Part shown: positions 46,724 through 55,178 of the stretch, one piece after another
How positions within the stretch are numbered: the first letter of the stretch is position 1
How the letters are laid out: every line of letters starts with the position of its first letter
Assembly (NCBI RefSeq): GCF_031846165.1
Contig: NZ_JAVRIE010000001.1
Coordinates: forward strand, 62,001 to 126,000
Direction: 5' to 3'
From: Glaciecola blandensis
GTDB lineage: Bacteria > Pseudomonadota > Gammaproteobacteria > Enterobacterales > Alteromonadaceae
Length of the DNA: 64,000 nt
Notes under the pieces: generated by a model
Database searches by the model: none
Told to the model about the DNA's origin: nothing
Seen by the model: the letters and a program-made list of their open reading frames with translations, nothing else
Program-made: the position numbers and the translations under genes

Positions 46724-47740
46724 ATGATTGAAGCCGACCGTTTGGTTCAAGCTGGCGCAGATCGCGAAGACGAAGTCATTGATCGCGCAATCCGACCGAA
46801 AATGCTGTCGGATTACACAGGACAAGACCATGTGTGCGAGCAAATGGAAATTTTTATTGAAGCTGCTCGCAAACGAAATGATGCGCTTGATCATCTCTTG
46901 ATATTTGGGCCTCCAGGTTTGGGTAAAACCACCTTGGCGAACATTGTAGCAAATGAGATGGGTGTAAATATTAAAACTACCTCGGGCCCAGTATTGGAAA
47001 AGGCAGGGGACCTTGCTGCATTGCTAACCAACTTGGAAGAAAACGACGTTCTATTTATAGATGAAATTCACAGGTTAAGCCCTGTCGTGGAAGAAGTGCT
47101 ATATCCCGCTATGGAAGACTATCAGCTTGATATCATGATAGGTGAGGGTCCAGCTGCTCGTTCGATTAAACTAGACTTACCGCCTTTTACCTTAATTGGT
47201 GCGACGACTCGTGCGGGTTCACTCACATCGCCATTGCGAGACCGTTTCGGTATTGTGCAGCGTTTAGAGTTTTATAACGTCACAGACCTTACCGATATTA
47301 TTCAGCGCAGCGCATCTTATTTGAATCTCCAAATGGAGAAAGAAGGTGCATTTGAAGTTGCAAAACGATCTCGCGGCACACCTAGAATAGCAAACCGTTT
47401 GTTACGTCGTGTTCGTGATTATGCGGAAATAAAGGCTGACGGAAACATCAATTCAGACGTTGCAGGCAAGGCACTCAATATGCTTGATGTTGACCAACAG
47501 GGCTTTGATTTCATGGACAGAAAACTATTACTCGCCATCATTGAGAAATTTATGGGGGGCCCAGTCGGCTTAGACAATATCGCAGCAGCCATTGGCGAAG
47601 AAAAGGAAACGATCGAAGATGTGATTGAACCCTATCTTATTCAGCAGGGTTTTCTGCAAAGAACACCACGCGGTCGTATCGCCACGCAACACGCTTATTT
47701 GCATTTTGGATTGACTCTGCCGTCCTCGGAAAAAGACTAG
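46724..47740 (+). CDS. ruvB: Holliday junction branch migration ATPase RuvB
   Basis: 338-residue AAA+ motor for branch migration. Walker A is GPPGLGKTTL, Walker B is LFIDEIHRL, sensor 1 is GATTRAG, and the C-terminal winged helix ends GRIATQHAY. It is 89 nt after ruvA and probably in the same transcript. Repeat cluster C begins 15 bp after its stop. Confidence 0.97.
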   Translation: MIEADRLVQAGADREDEVIDRAIRPKMLSDYTGQDHVCEQMEIFIEAARKRNDALDHLLIFGPPGLGKTTLANIVANEMGVNIKTTSGPVLEKAGDLAALLTNLEENDVLFIDEIHRLSPVVEEVLYPAMEDYQLDIMIGEGPAARSIKLDLPPFTLIGATTRAGSLTSPLRDRFGIVQRLEFYNVTDLTDIIQRSASYLNLQMEKEGAFEVAKRSRGTPRIANRLLRRVRDYAEIKADGNINSDVAGKALNMLDVDQQGFDFMDRKLLLAIIEKFMGGPVGLDNIAAAIGEEKETIEDVIEPYLIQQGFLQRTPRGRIATQHAYLHFGLTLPSSEKD

Positions 47741-47754
47741 GCCTGTTATAAATC

Positions 47755-47908
47755 GTCATTCCTGTAACCGAACGTCATTCCTGCGATAACTTGTCATTCC
47801 TGCGATAACTTGTCATTCCTGCGAAGGCAGGAATCTGGTCCCCGCCTGCGCGGGGATGACGAGAGGCGGGGATGACGAGAGGCGGGGATGACGAGAGGCG
47901 GGGATGAC
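47755..47908. repeat. REP-like palindromic repeat cluster C
   Basis: Left arm: four half-sites beginning GTCATTCCT at 47755, 47774, 47793 and 47812, exactly 19 bp apart. Centre: two back-to-back hairpins (CCTGCGAAGGCAGG and CCCCGCCTGCGCGGGG). Right arm: four inverted half-sites GGGGATGAC at 47852, 47868, 47884 and 47900, exactly 16 bp apart with GAGAGGC between. Cleanest of the three clusters. Confidence 0.9.
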
Positions 47909-47919
47909 AAAAAACAGGC

Positions 47920-47946
47920 AAAAAAAAGCCCACACAATCGGTGGGC
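47920..47946 (-). terminator. intrinsic terminator on the minus strand
   Basis: GCCCAC-CGATTGT-GTGGGC followed by TTTTTTTT when read on the minus strand. On the plus strand no T-run follows, so it does not serve ruvB. Confidence 0.8.
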
Positions 47947-48030
47947 CAAAACAACAAGTAAAACGGAAGGAATACCGTTATCAGGGAACATAAATAGCTA
48001 AACGACAAGTTGGGTTAACTAATTAAGTGA
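47920..48030 (-). ncRNA. candidate small RNA between ruvB and ybgC
   Basis: A complete transcription unit of about 110 nt on the minus strand with no supported ORF. Promoter: TTGATA (48063-48058), 16-bp spacer, TAAAAT (48041-48036), so five of six bases match in each box. Terminator: GCCCAC / GTGGGC stem with a 7-nt loop, then eight T (47927-47920). Between them is a small AACGG/CCGTT hairpin (about 47963-47980) and a U-rich single-stranded stretch, a layout common in Hfq-binding RNAs. The only frame through it runs past the terminator into the repeats. I do not recognise it as a known RNA family. Confidence 0.5.
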
Positions 48031-48035
48031 TGCGT

Positions 48036-48063
48036 ATTTTAGACAGATCCGATGAGATATCAA
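48036..48063 (-). promoter_or_regulatory. sigma70-type promoter of the candidate small RNA
   Basis: TTGATA-N16-TAAAAT on the minus strand, with the expected start near 48029. It points away from the ybgC-tol operon. Confidence 0.55.
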
Positions 48064-48235
48064 ACTAGAAATACTTGCTAGATTAATTAGTTTTTCTAAT
48101 GATTTGCTTGAGCTGGTTAACTTTTATTTAACAAGGTCTCACTGTTGGTCGGCTTTTAGGGTCGAAGTGAAACTTTCTTTGATATATCGACATTCGTATT
48201 GCCATACAAAATCTAGGGTAAAATAAGAGGCTAAT

Positions 48236-48706
48236 TTGAACAATTCAGATGTTTTTTCTATACCTATTCGCGTATATTACGAAGATACCGATGCCGGTGG
48301 TATTGTTTATCATACAAATTATTTAAAGTTCATGGAACGCGCCAGAACCGAATGGTTGAGAGATTTAGGCTTAGAACAACAAAGTTTATTGGAACAATCC
48401 GTAGGTTTTGTCGTCAAAGACCTGAATATGCAAAATACTAAGGCGGCAGTATTCAATGATATGTTGAGTATTAGCTGTGAGGTAGTAGAATTGCGCAAGG
48501 CAAGTATGTTGTTCAAGCAACATGCATATCGAGTAAAAGACGATAGCCTCGACAAAAATATAATACAAAATAATAAAAATAATCTGAGTAGTGAAAAAGA
48601 ACTACTTGTAAGCGCTGAAGTTAGAGTGGCCTGTGTGGATTTAGGAAAAATGAAACCTATTGCCATTCCTGACTTTATATTAAGGGAAATCAAACGTGCA
48701 GTCTGA
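48236..48706 (+). CDS. ybgC: acyl-CoA thioesterase YbgC (Tol-Pal associated)
   Basis: 156-residue hot-dog thioesterase. The active-site motif is YYEDTDAGGIVYHTNYL near residues 14-30; E. coli YbgC hydrolyses short acyl-CoAs and is the first gene of the tol-pal cluster. The start is a TTG (AGAGG 5 nt upstream); no in-frame ATG occurs before the catalytic motif. Compared with E. coli there is an Asn/Lys-rich insertion of roughly a dozen residues around 103-118 (NIIQNNKNN). The tolQ start lies 11 nt inside its end. Confidence 0.9.
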   Translation: MNNSDVFSIPIRVYYEDTDAGGIVYHTNYLKFMERARTEWLRDLGLEQQSLLEQSVGFVVKDLNMQNTKAAVFNDMLSISCEVVELRKASMLFKQHAYRVKDDSLDKNIIQNNKNNLSSEKELLVSAEVRVACVDLGKMKPIAIPDFILREIKRAV

Positions 48707-49379
48707 AATGTCTATCCTTAACTTGTTTTTAGAAGCAAGTATAGTTGTACAATTTATTATGCTCTTGTTACTCACGGTATCCGTGGTGTCTTGGGCCTTT
48801 ATCTTTCAACGCAATGCGGTATTAAAAGCAGCGACCAATGAAGTAAAAGTCTTCGAAGATAAATTTTGGTCCGGCGCTGACCTCAATAAACTCTATCAGG
48901 AACTCTCTGCCAGAGCGCAGCTTACCGGCTTATCCCTGATCTTTTGCTCTGGGTTTAAAGAGTATGTGCGTCTACGCAAAACATCAGGTGCTGTTAGTGA
49001 AGCAATTATGGATGGTACCTATCGTTCTATGCGTGTCACGATGTCTCGTGAAGTAGATGAACTTGAAGCTCGCCTGCCATTCTTAGCGACTGTTGGTTCG
49101 ATTTCTCCTTATGTCGGCTTATTAGGCACTGTGTGGGGGATTATGAATTCCTTTATCGCACTTGGCCAAGTTAAACAGGCCACCTTAGCAATGGTTGCAC
49201 CAGGCATAGCAGAAGCGCTGATTGCGACAGCAATCGGTTTGTTTGCGGCTATCCCAGCGGTTGTTGCATTCAACCGTTTCAGCAATCGTGTCGAAAAATT
49301 AGAGAACGCTTATGGCAACTTCATGGAAGAGTTCTCAGCTATCTTAAATCGCCAAAATATGGCGTCCTCCAACCAATAG
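48696..49379 (+). CDS. tolQ: Tol-Pal system protein TolQ
   Basis: 227-residue inner-membrane protein with three transmembrane helices (about 17-37, 135-160 and 170-195), of the ExbB/MotA proton-channel family. With TolR it uses proton-motive force to energise TolA. The GTG at 48696 is preferred to the ATG four codons later because AAGGGA is correctly spaced for it and the N-terminus then aligns with E. coli TolQ (ILDLFLKAS versus ILNLFLEAS). Confidence 0.96.
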   Translation: MQSEMSILNLFLEASIVVQFIMLLLLTVSVVSWAFIFQRNAVLKAATNEVKVFEDKFWSGADLNKLYQELSARAQLTGLSLIFCSGFKEYVRLRKTSGAVSEAIMDGTYRSMRVTMSREVDELEARLPFLATVGSISPYVGLLGTVWGIMNSFIALGQVKQATLAMVAPGIAEALIATAIGLFAAIPAVVAFNRFSNRVEKLENAYGNFMEEFSAILNRQNMASSNQ

Positions 49380-49425
49380 GCGATGCACGTGCATAGCTTA
49401 CGTTGGCAAATAGAGGAGGTGTGAA

Positions 49426-49848
49426 GTGTTTGTAAGAAAACGTAGAAAGCCAGTTTCAGAAATTAATGTGGTGCCTTATATCGACGTTATGTTGGTGTTG
49501 TTAGTTATTTTCATGGCAACGGCCACTGCAGTGACACAAGGCGTGAAGGTTGATCTGCCAAAAGCGGATGCCAAAACAATCGAAACTGAAGAAGACGACA
49601 TGTTGATTGTGTCAATTGATGCAGCGGGTTCCTATTATTTGAACATCGGTGATGACTCGAATGCAGAGTTGACCGCAGCAGACGTGATCGGTTTAGTTCA
49701 AGCCAAACTCGCGCAATCACCGAACATTCCTGTCGTTGTAAATGGTGATGGCAAAGTGCCTTATGAGAAGGTAGTCGAACTGATGGTGATATTGCAAAGC
49801 GCTGGTGCGCCTTCAGTTGGCTTGATGACTGATCCGAATGACGTTTAA
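49426..49848 (+). CDS. tolR: Tol-Pal system protein TolR
   Basis: 140-residue ExbD/TolR protein. A single N-terminal transmembrane helix (about 18-38) contains the proton-relay Asp in PYIDVMLVLLVIFMA; a periplasmic domain follows, ending GLMTDPNDV. The start is GTG with a strong GAGGAGG. The gene overlaps tolA by 11 nt. Confidence 0.95.
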   Translation: MFVRKRRKPVSEINVVPYIDVMLVLLVIFMATATAVTQGVKVDLPKADAKTIETEEDDMLIVSIDAAGSYYLNIGDDSNAELTAADVIGLVQAKLAQSPNIPVVVNGDGKVPYEKVVELMVILQSAGAPSVGLMTDPNDV

Positions 49849-50674
49849 AGAAACAAATAAATCACGAAAGCCAATGGACCTGAAAAAGAAATCATTCTTG
49901 ATTTCTATCGGTGCGCATTTGGCTTTGGTGATTTCGTTATTAGTGAGTTTTCAATTCGCGGCAAAACCGGTCGACTTGGCGACGGGAACAAAAGATACCA
50001 AAGCCCCGGTGATCATCGAAGCAACGTTCATCGACAGCAATGTGCTAGAAGCAAAAAAACGTGAGAAGCAACAAGCCGAGGCGGCTGCAAAAAGAAAACG
50101 TGAGCAAGAAGCGGCTCAGAAACGTAGAGATCAACAACGTAAAAAAGAGCAGCAAGAAAAGGCTGATAAAGCAAAACGTTTAAAGGCTGAGCAAGATAAA
50201 AAGCGCAAAGAGGAAGCTGCGCGCGCTGAACGTGAACTGCAAGAAAAGGCGCGTTTGGCAGCAGAAAAAGCAAAGCAAGAAAAGGCTGAACAAGAGCGCC
50301 AGAAAAAGCTGGCTGAAGAACGAGCCAGACAAGATAAAGCTTTGCAAGAACAAATAGCGCAAGAGCAAGCGGAACGAAATGAGCGTAGGCAGCGTCAAAT
50401 TTTGTCAGAGCTGCAAATTGCAAATAGCAAAATAAAAGCGCGAATAGAACAAAACTTAATAGAAACGGGTAATTTATCGGGTAAGTCCTGTCGCTTGAAA
50501 TTGCGCATAGCAGCGAACGGTCTAGTCTTAGATGCCCGGAAAGTTGATGGCGACGACGCGCTTTGTATAGCGCTTAGAAATGCAGCACTACGAGCGAAAA
50601 CTTTACCAATGCCGGCAGATGAAGACGTAAATAAAGAATTAAGAGATACAATTTTAAGGTGGGATAATAATTAA
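49838..50674 (+). CDS. tolA: Tol-Pal system protein TolA
   Basis: 278-residue inner-membrane-anchored protein. A TM helix (about 20-42) contains the SIGAHLALVISLL motif that contacts TolQR. A long Lys/Ala/Glu/Gln-rich helical domain II (about 70-190) spans the periplasm, and a C-terminal domain III (about 195-278) contacts Pal, TolB and colicins or phage in other species. Domain II is shorter than in E. coli (421 residues in total). An alternative ATG at 49874 exists. Confidence 0.93.
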   Translation: MTFKETNKSRKPMDLKKKSFLISIGAHLALVISLLVSFQFAAKPVDLATGTKDTKAPVIIEATFIDSNVLEAKKREKQQAEAAAKRKREQEAAQKRRDQQRKKEQQEKADKAKRLKAEQDKKRKEEAARAERELQEKARLAAEKAKQEKAEQERQKKLAEERARQDKALQEQIAQEQAERNERRQRQILSELQIANSKIKARIEQNLIETGNLSGKSCRLKLRIAANGLVLDARKVDGDDALCIALRNAALRAKTLPMPADEDVNKELRDTILRWDNN

Positions 50675-52071
50675 TGGTTCAAACAATGATAAAAGAGCTA
50701 CGCTCAGCCAAACAATGCTTAAGTACGTTATTTGTGTTCCTGACACTAATCGTGGCCAGCGCACAGGTCAGTGCAGCCACTAATGAGATCATCATTACGG
50801 GAGGCGTTGACTCCGCGCGTCCTATAGGAATTGTCCCTTTCAAATATACCGGCACTGTAAGTTTACCAGAGAACTTGAGCGAAGTTATTGCATCTGATTT
50901 ACAGCGCAGTGGTAAATTCAGTCCATTGAAGTTATCGAACATGCCACAATTTCCTAGCACTGATAGTGAAATTAACTACCAAGCATGGGCCGATAAAGGC
51001 ATCGATATGCTTGTTGTGGGCAGTATTGAAGCAAGCGGTTTGAATCAATTTTCAGTGCGCTTCGAACTTGTTGATGTTTTACAAGCTATCTCAACAGGTG
51101 GACAATCCAAGTCACTTCAGAATGGCCAACTGGTATTAACCAGAGATCACATTCTTGAACAACGCTCTAAAACGATAGAAAGTGCAGACTTCAGACAGTA
51201 TGCGCATATTATCAGTGATATTGTGTATGAAAAGCTAACAGGTGAGCGCGGCGCATTTTTAACACGTATCGCATACATCAAAGTGATGGACAGAGACACT
51301 AATCCAAAACCTTTCCGTTTAGTCATTGCCGACTATGACAACGAAAACCCGACTACCTTATTGAGTTCACCTGAACCATTGATGTCACCTACATGGTCGC
51401 CAGATGGCAACAGTTTGGCATACGTGAGTTTTGAAAATAAACGCTCGCAAATTTACATTCAAGATATTTACACGACTAGCCGTACAAGATTGACCGATTT
51501 TCCTGGCATTAATGGTGCGCCAACTTTTTCTCCAGATGGCAAGAAGCTAGCAATGGTGCTGTCTAAAGACGGTAATCCTGAAATCTATGTGATGGATTTA
51601 CAAAGCCGCAAACTTACCCGAGTGACGCGAAATCGTGCCATTGACACCGAGCCTTCTTGGACGCCAGATGGAAAAAGCTTAATATTTACTTCCGAACGGG
51701 GTGGTAAACCGCAGATTTATCGAGTAAATTTAGCGAGTAACCGTAAAACTAGGCTAACATTCGAAGGCGAGATGAATTTAGGGGCTGCGGTAACACCAGA
51801 TAATTCGCAATTAGTGATCGTAAATCGAACGCGAGGCAATTATCATATAGCGAAACAAGATTTGAAAAACGGTGATATGTTGGTGTTGACTAAAACGTAC
51901 CTAGACGAGTCGCCCAGTATTTCTCCGAATGGAAGTATGATAATATATAGCGCACTGGAGAATGGTAATTCGGCATTGTCCTGGGTTTCACTCGACGGGC
52001 GATTTTCGTTTAGAGAGCCAGTGACTGATGGGGAAGTAAAATCTCCGAGTTGGTCGCCGTTTTTACTATAA
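50674..52071 (+). CDS. tolB: Tol-Pal system beta-propeller protein TolB
   Basis: 465-residue periplasmic protein. The signal peptide covers about 1-35 (ends VSA). An N-terminal alpha/beta domain (to about 180) precedes a six-bladed beta-propeller with repeated SPDGKKLA / TPDGKSLIF / SPNGSMIIYS motifs. TolB binds Pal and TolA during cell-envelope constriction. TAATG one-base overlap with tolA. Confidence 0.96.
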   Translation: MVQTMIKELRSAKQCLSTLFVFLTLIVASAQVSAATNEIIITGGVDSARPIGIVPFKYTGTVSLPENLSEVIASDLQRSGKFSPLKLSNMPQFPSTDSEINYQAWADKGIDMLVVGSIEASGLNQFSVRFELVDVLQAISTGGQSKSLQNGQLVLTRDHILEQRSKTIESADFRQYAHIISDIVYEKLTGERGAFLTRIAYIKVMDRDTNPKPFRLVIADYDNENPTTLLSSPEPLMSPTWSPDGNSLAYVSFENKRSQIYIQDIYTTSRTRLTDFPGINGAPTFSPDGKKLAMVLSKDGNPEIYVMDLQSRKLTRVTRNRAIDTEPSWTPDGKSLIFTSERGGKPQIYRVNLASNRKTRLTFEGEMNLGAAVTPDNSQLVIVNRTRGNYHIAKQDLKNGDMLVLTKTYLDESPSISPNGSMIIYSALENGNSALSWVSLDGRFSFREPVTDGEVKSPSWSPFLL

Positions 52072-52102
52072 ATTGAATTTTATAAAATAATAAGGAACTA
52101 GT

Positions 52103-52678
52103 ATGTTGAACAAAAACACACTCAAAACGCTTATGGTAGTTGTACCTTTACTAACGTTAGCGGCATGTAAATCTGGCCCTACGGAAGAAGAGATACAAGC
52201 TGAGAAAAACCGCGCCGCTGAAGCTGCTGCGGCTGAAGCTGAAGCTGCAAAAGCAAGAGCGGAAGAAGAAGCACGTAAAGTTGAACTTGCGAAAGCGGAA
52301 GGCTTACGTAAAGCACAACAAATGATGGAAGATGAGAAAGAAAAACTTTCTAATCAAAACGTTGTTTATTTTGACTTCGATGGTGCAAACGTGAAGTCTG
52401 ACTTCCATTCAGTACTAGATATGCATGCGGCATTCTTGGTGAAAAACCCAGGTCAATCAATTGTTATCGAAGGTCACTGTGATAACCGTGGTACGCCAGA
52501 GTACAACATTGCATTAGGCGAGCGTCGTGCTAAATCAGTACAAACTTACTTACAAAACGCAGGTGTGAGCTCTTCACAAATTTCAGTTGTATCTTACGGT
52601 GAAGAAAAGCCAGCTGTACAAGGCGCGTCTGAGTATGCATTCGCTCAAAACCGTCGTGGTGTAGTGGTATATCAATAA
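52103..52678 (+). CDS. pal: peptidoglycan-associated lipoprotein Pal
   Basis: 191-residue outer-membrane lipoprotein. The lipobox LAAC places the lipidated cysteine at residue 22; the next residue is Lys, not Asp, so it should be sorted to the outer membrane. An Ala/Glu-rich linker helix (about 30-80) precedes an OmpA-like domain with FDFDGANVKSDF and GHCDNRGTPEYNIALGERRA, which binds peptidoglycan. Confidence 0.96.
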   Translation: MLNKNTLKTLMVVVPLLTLAACKSGPTEEEIQAEKNRAAEAAAAEAEAAKARAEEEARKVELAKAEGLRKAQQMMEDEKEKLSNQNVVYFDFDGANVKSDFHSVLDMHAAFLVKNPGQSIVIEGHCDNRGTPEYNIALGERRAKSVQTYLQNAGVSSSQISVVSYGEEKPAVQGASEYAFAQNRRGVVVYQ

Positions 52679-52684
52679 GAACCT

Positions 52685-53503
52685 ATGATTAAACCAATTC
52701 TAACAGTTGGTCTCATTAGTTTTACAGGCGCTTGGGCATTCGCTCAAGCGCCTGTTGTCGATCTAAACGATCCAAAAGAAACTGAGCAGACACAAACAAC
52801 ACAAACTAACAGCAGTAATTTGGTGATTGCGAATCCAACCGATATCGAAACCCGCTTACTGATTTTAGAAAGAAAAGATAAAAGCCGTGTGGAAGCGCAG
52901 CAGCGAGTGCAAATGCAGCTTGATACCTTGCAGTCGGAAGTCGATGAGTTAAGAGGCTCTATTGAGCTACATAACCATCAACTGGAGCAAATACTGCAAC
53001 GTCAGCGTGAATTGTACTTAGAGCTTGATAATCGTTTTGCTAAGCTGTCAGAGCAAACGACATCGCTGGGTCAATCTACTGGAGCCACTCCAAGTGTGCC
53101 AAGCATCACGCCAAGTATTCCAACAGGGCAATCTGAAGAGCAAGCGTATCAGTCTGCGGTTAATCTAATTCTGAAAGATCGCAATTATGATGACGCAATT
53201 CCAGCCTTTCAAAGTTTCCTGAGTGATTTTCCAAACTCTAGTTATACCGACAATGCACATTATTGGTTAGGACAACTATTGTTCAATAAGCAAAATTGGG
53301 ACGGCGCACGAGAGCAGTTTGAGAGCGTAGTGAATAACTTCCCTGATTCTCCAAAACGTGCTGATGCAATTTTGAAGCTAGGAATGGTCGAAAAATCGGT
53401 GAATAATTTGTCACAAGCCAGAAGTTTGTTCGAGCAAGTGATAAATGAGTACCCAGATTCGACACCAAGTCGCTTGGCAAATGAGCAACTAAAAAGCTTG
53501 TAA
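52685..53503 (+). CDS. cpoB: cell division coordinator CpoB (YbgF)
   Basis: 272-residue periplasmic protein. The signal peptide spans about 1-20. An N-terminal coiled coil (about 55-110, rich in Gln/Leu/Glu) mediates trimerisation in E. coli. A Ser/Thr/Pro linker follows, then TPR repeats (about 150-272). CpoB links the Tol machine to PBP1B activity at septation. It follows pal by 6 nt; the operon terminator overlaps its stop codon. Confidence 0.94.
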   Translation: MIKPILTVGLISFTGAWAFAQAPVVDLNDPKETEQTQTTQTNSSNLVIANPTDIETRLLILERKDKSRVEAQQRVQMQLDTLQSEVDELRGSIELHNHQLEQILQRQRELYLELDNRFAKLSEQTTSLGQSTGATPSVPSITPSIPTGQSEEQAYQSAVNLILKDRNYDDAIPAFQSFLSDFPNSSYTDNAHYWLGQLLFNKQNWDGAREQFESVVNNFPDSPKRADAILKLGMVEKSVNNLSQARSLFEQVINEYPDSTPSRLANEQLKSL

Positions 53504-53525
53504 TTTTCTAATTACGAGCTTTTTG
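53491..53525 (+). terminator. intrinsic terminator of the tol-pal operon
   Basis: Long stem AAAAAGCT-GTAATT / AATTAC-AGCTTTTT with one mismatch, then GTTT. The 5' arm includes the cpoB stop. Confidence 0.85.
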
Positions 53526-53576
53526 TTTACTTTACACGCAAATCGTAAATTAAATTAAATAAAACGCATTTAAAGG

Positions 53577-53604
53577 TTGCACCGCGTTTCGATTTGAGTA
53601 TTAT
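53577..53604 (+). promoter_or_regulatory. promoter of the tRNA-Lys pair
   Basis: TTGCAC, 16-bp spacer, TATTAT, then the GC-rich discriminator GCCGCCG characteristic of stable-RNA promoters. It lies 44 bp before the first tRNA. Confidence 0.7.
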
Positions 53605-53647
53605 ATGCCGCCGTTGACGTAGATACGCAACTGAAAGAGATGCAATT

Positions 53648-53723
53648 GGGTCGTTAGCTCAGCTGGTAGAGCAGTTGACTTTTAATCAATTGGTCGCTGG
53701 TTCGAATCCAGCACGACCCACCA
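53648..53723 (+). tRNA. tRNA-Lys (anticodon UUU), copy 1
   Basis: 76-nt cloverleaf with encoded CCA. Acceptor GGGTCGT / ACGACCC, D-arm AGCTCAGCTGGTAGAGC, anticodon loop CTTTTAA with TTT at 53681-53683, and T-arm CTGGTTCGAATCCAG. Confidence 0.98.
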
Positions 53724-53753
53724 ATTATCTACATCAACTATCCTTTTGAAAGT

Positions 53754-53829
53754 GGGTCGTTAGCTCAGCTGGTAGAGCAGTTGACTTTTAATCAATTGGT
53801 CGCTGGTTCGAATCCAGCACGACCCACCA
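53754..53829 (+). tRNA. tRNA-Lys (anticodon UUU), copy 2
   Basis: Identical over all 76 nt to copy 1, with the anticodon at 53787-53789. It follows after a 30-nt spacer and is presumably on the same precursor. Confidence 0.98.
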
Positions 53830-54020
53830 CTTCAAAATCTATGTGCAAATATTTACATCCTTCCTTGCACATTCAAATTAGCAAATCACAGAAATAGACA
53901 GCAATAGTTAATAACATTGCATTCAACGTAAAATTTATTTCCCCAGCCTACTAGCAAATTGTGAACTTTTTATTGCACTAGGTTATAATAATCAAACCAT
54001 TGAAAAATACTTTAAAGCTC

Positions 54021-55079
54021 ATGACAAACGCGGTAAAAGCAGAACGAATTTCATATCCTTTTCCAGCAAAGCCTATTCCAATCACTTCAGATTATGCAGA
54101 ACAACTGAAAGCGGAAATACGCACCTTGCTGCAACAAAAAAACGCGGTATTAGTTGCACACTATTATACGGACCCCGTGATTCAAGCTTTAGCAGAAGAA
54201 ACGGGTGGCTGCATTTCTGATTCTCTTGAAATGGCTCGCTTTGGTCGTGACGCGGAGCAAAAAACCTTGCTTGTTGCTGGCGTAAAATTCATGGGTGAAA
54301 CTGCCAAAATATTAAGCCCAGAGAAAACCGTCATCATGCCAACCCTAGAAGCAACTTGTTCTTTGGACTTAGGTTGTCCAGTAGAGCAGTTTTCAGCTTT
54401 CTGTGATGCACACCCTGATCATACTGTGGTGGTGTATGCGAATACTTCAGCTGCGGTGAAGGCGAGGGCAGATTGGGTAGTAACATCTAGCATTGCACTA
54501 GAAATCGTTGAACACCTAGATAGCCAAGGCAAAAAAATTATTTGGGGTCCAGACCGCCACTTGGGTGCCTACATTCAAAAAGAAACGGGTGCTGAGATGC
54601 TCATGTGGGACGGCGAATGTATTGTACATGATGAGTTCAGCGCGCAGGCCCTAGAAAAAGCTAAGCACTTACATCCTGATGCAGCTGTCCTAGTGCATCC
54701 AGAATCGCCCGCTAGCGTGGTAGAGATGGCCGATGCAGTTGGTTCTACGTCTCAATTAATAAAAGCCGCGACAGAGCTTCCTAACAACAAATTTATTGTG
54801 GCAACAGATAAAGGCATTTTCTACAAAATGCAGCAGCTAGCGCCAAACAAAGAATTTATCGAAGCACCAACAGCAGGTAATGGAGCAACGTGTAAAAGCT
54901 GTGCTCATTGCCCGTGGATGGCGATGAACGGTTTAGAAGCAATGCGTGATGCGCTACTAGACCATGACGGTCGCGAAGTCTTTGTGAACGATGATTTACG
55001 TCAACGCGCTTTAGTGCCACTAGATCGTATGTTGGGCTTTGCTGCTGAGTTAAATATGAAATTAAAGGGCAATGCGTAG
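54021..55079 (+). CDS. nadA: quinolinate synthase NadA
   Basis: 352-residue [4Fe-4S] enzyme that condenses iminoaspartate with dihydroxyacetone phosphate to quinolinate in NAD synthesis (E. coli 347). Cluster ligands are Cys in ATCSLDLGCPVE and in CKSCAHCPWMAMNG. VAHYYTDPVIQALAEETGG is the family signature. I chose the ATG at 54021; the frame also opens with TTG at 54000. Neither has a good ribosome-binding site. The first residues of the family vary. Confidence 0.95.
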   Translation: MTNAVKAERISYPFPAKPIPITSDYAEQLKAEIRTLLQQKNAVLVAHYYTDPVIQALAEETGGCISDSLEMARFGRDAEQKTLLVAGVKFMGETAKILSPEKTVIMPTLEATCSLDLGCPVEQFSAFCDAHPDHTVVVYANTSAAVKARADWVVTSSIALEIVEHLDSQGKKIIWGPDRHLGAYIQKETGAEMLMWDGECIVHDEFSAQALEKAKHLHPDAAVLVHPESPASVVEMADAVGSTSQLIKAATELPNNKFIVATDKGIFYKMQQLAPNKEFIEAPTAGNGATCKSCAHCPWMAMNGLEAMRDALLDHDGREVFVNDDLRQRALVPLDRMLGFAAELNMKLKGNA

Positions 55080-55107
55080 CTAATACTCGGTAAACGAAAA
55101 TCAATGC

Positions 55108-55136
55108 TTGAAAGGTGCGATGGTTTTCCCTACTAT
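55108..55136 (+). promoter_or_regulatory. promoter of tRNA-Ser
   Basis: TTGAAA, 17-bp spacer, TACTAT, then the GC-rich discriminator ACGCGCCGC. It lies 42 bp before the tRNA. Confidence 0.7.
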
Positions 55137-55178
55137 ACGCGCCGCATTTGCTAATTCCTGATTAGCAAACACAGTTTA

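Noticed and set aside
47775..48008. 77- and 65-codon minus-strand ORFs across repeat cluster C
   Set aside because: They read through the minus-strand terminator into REP half-sites and have no ribosome-binding site.
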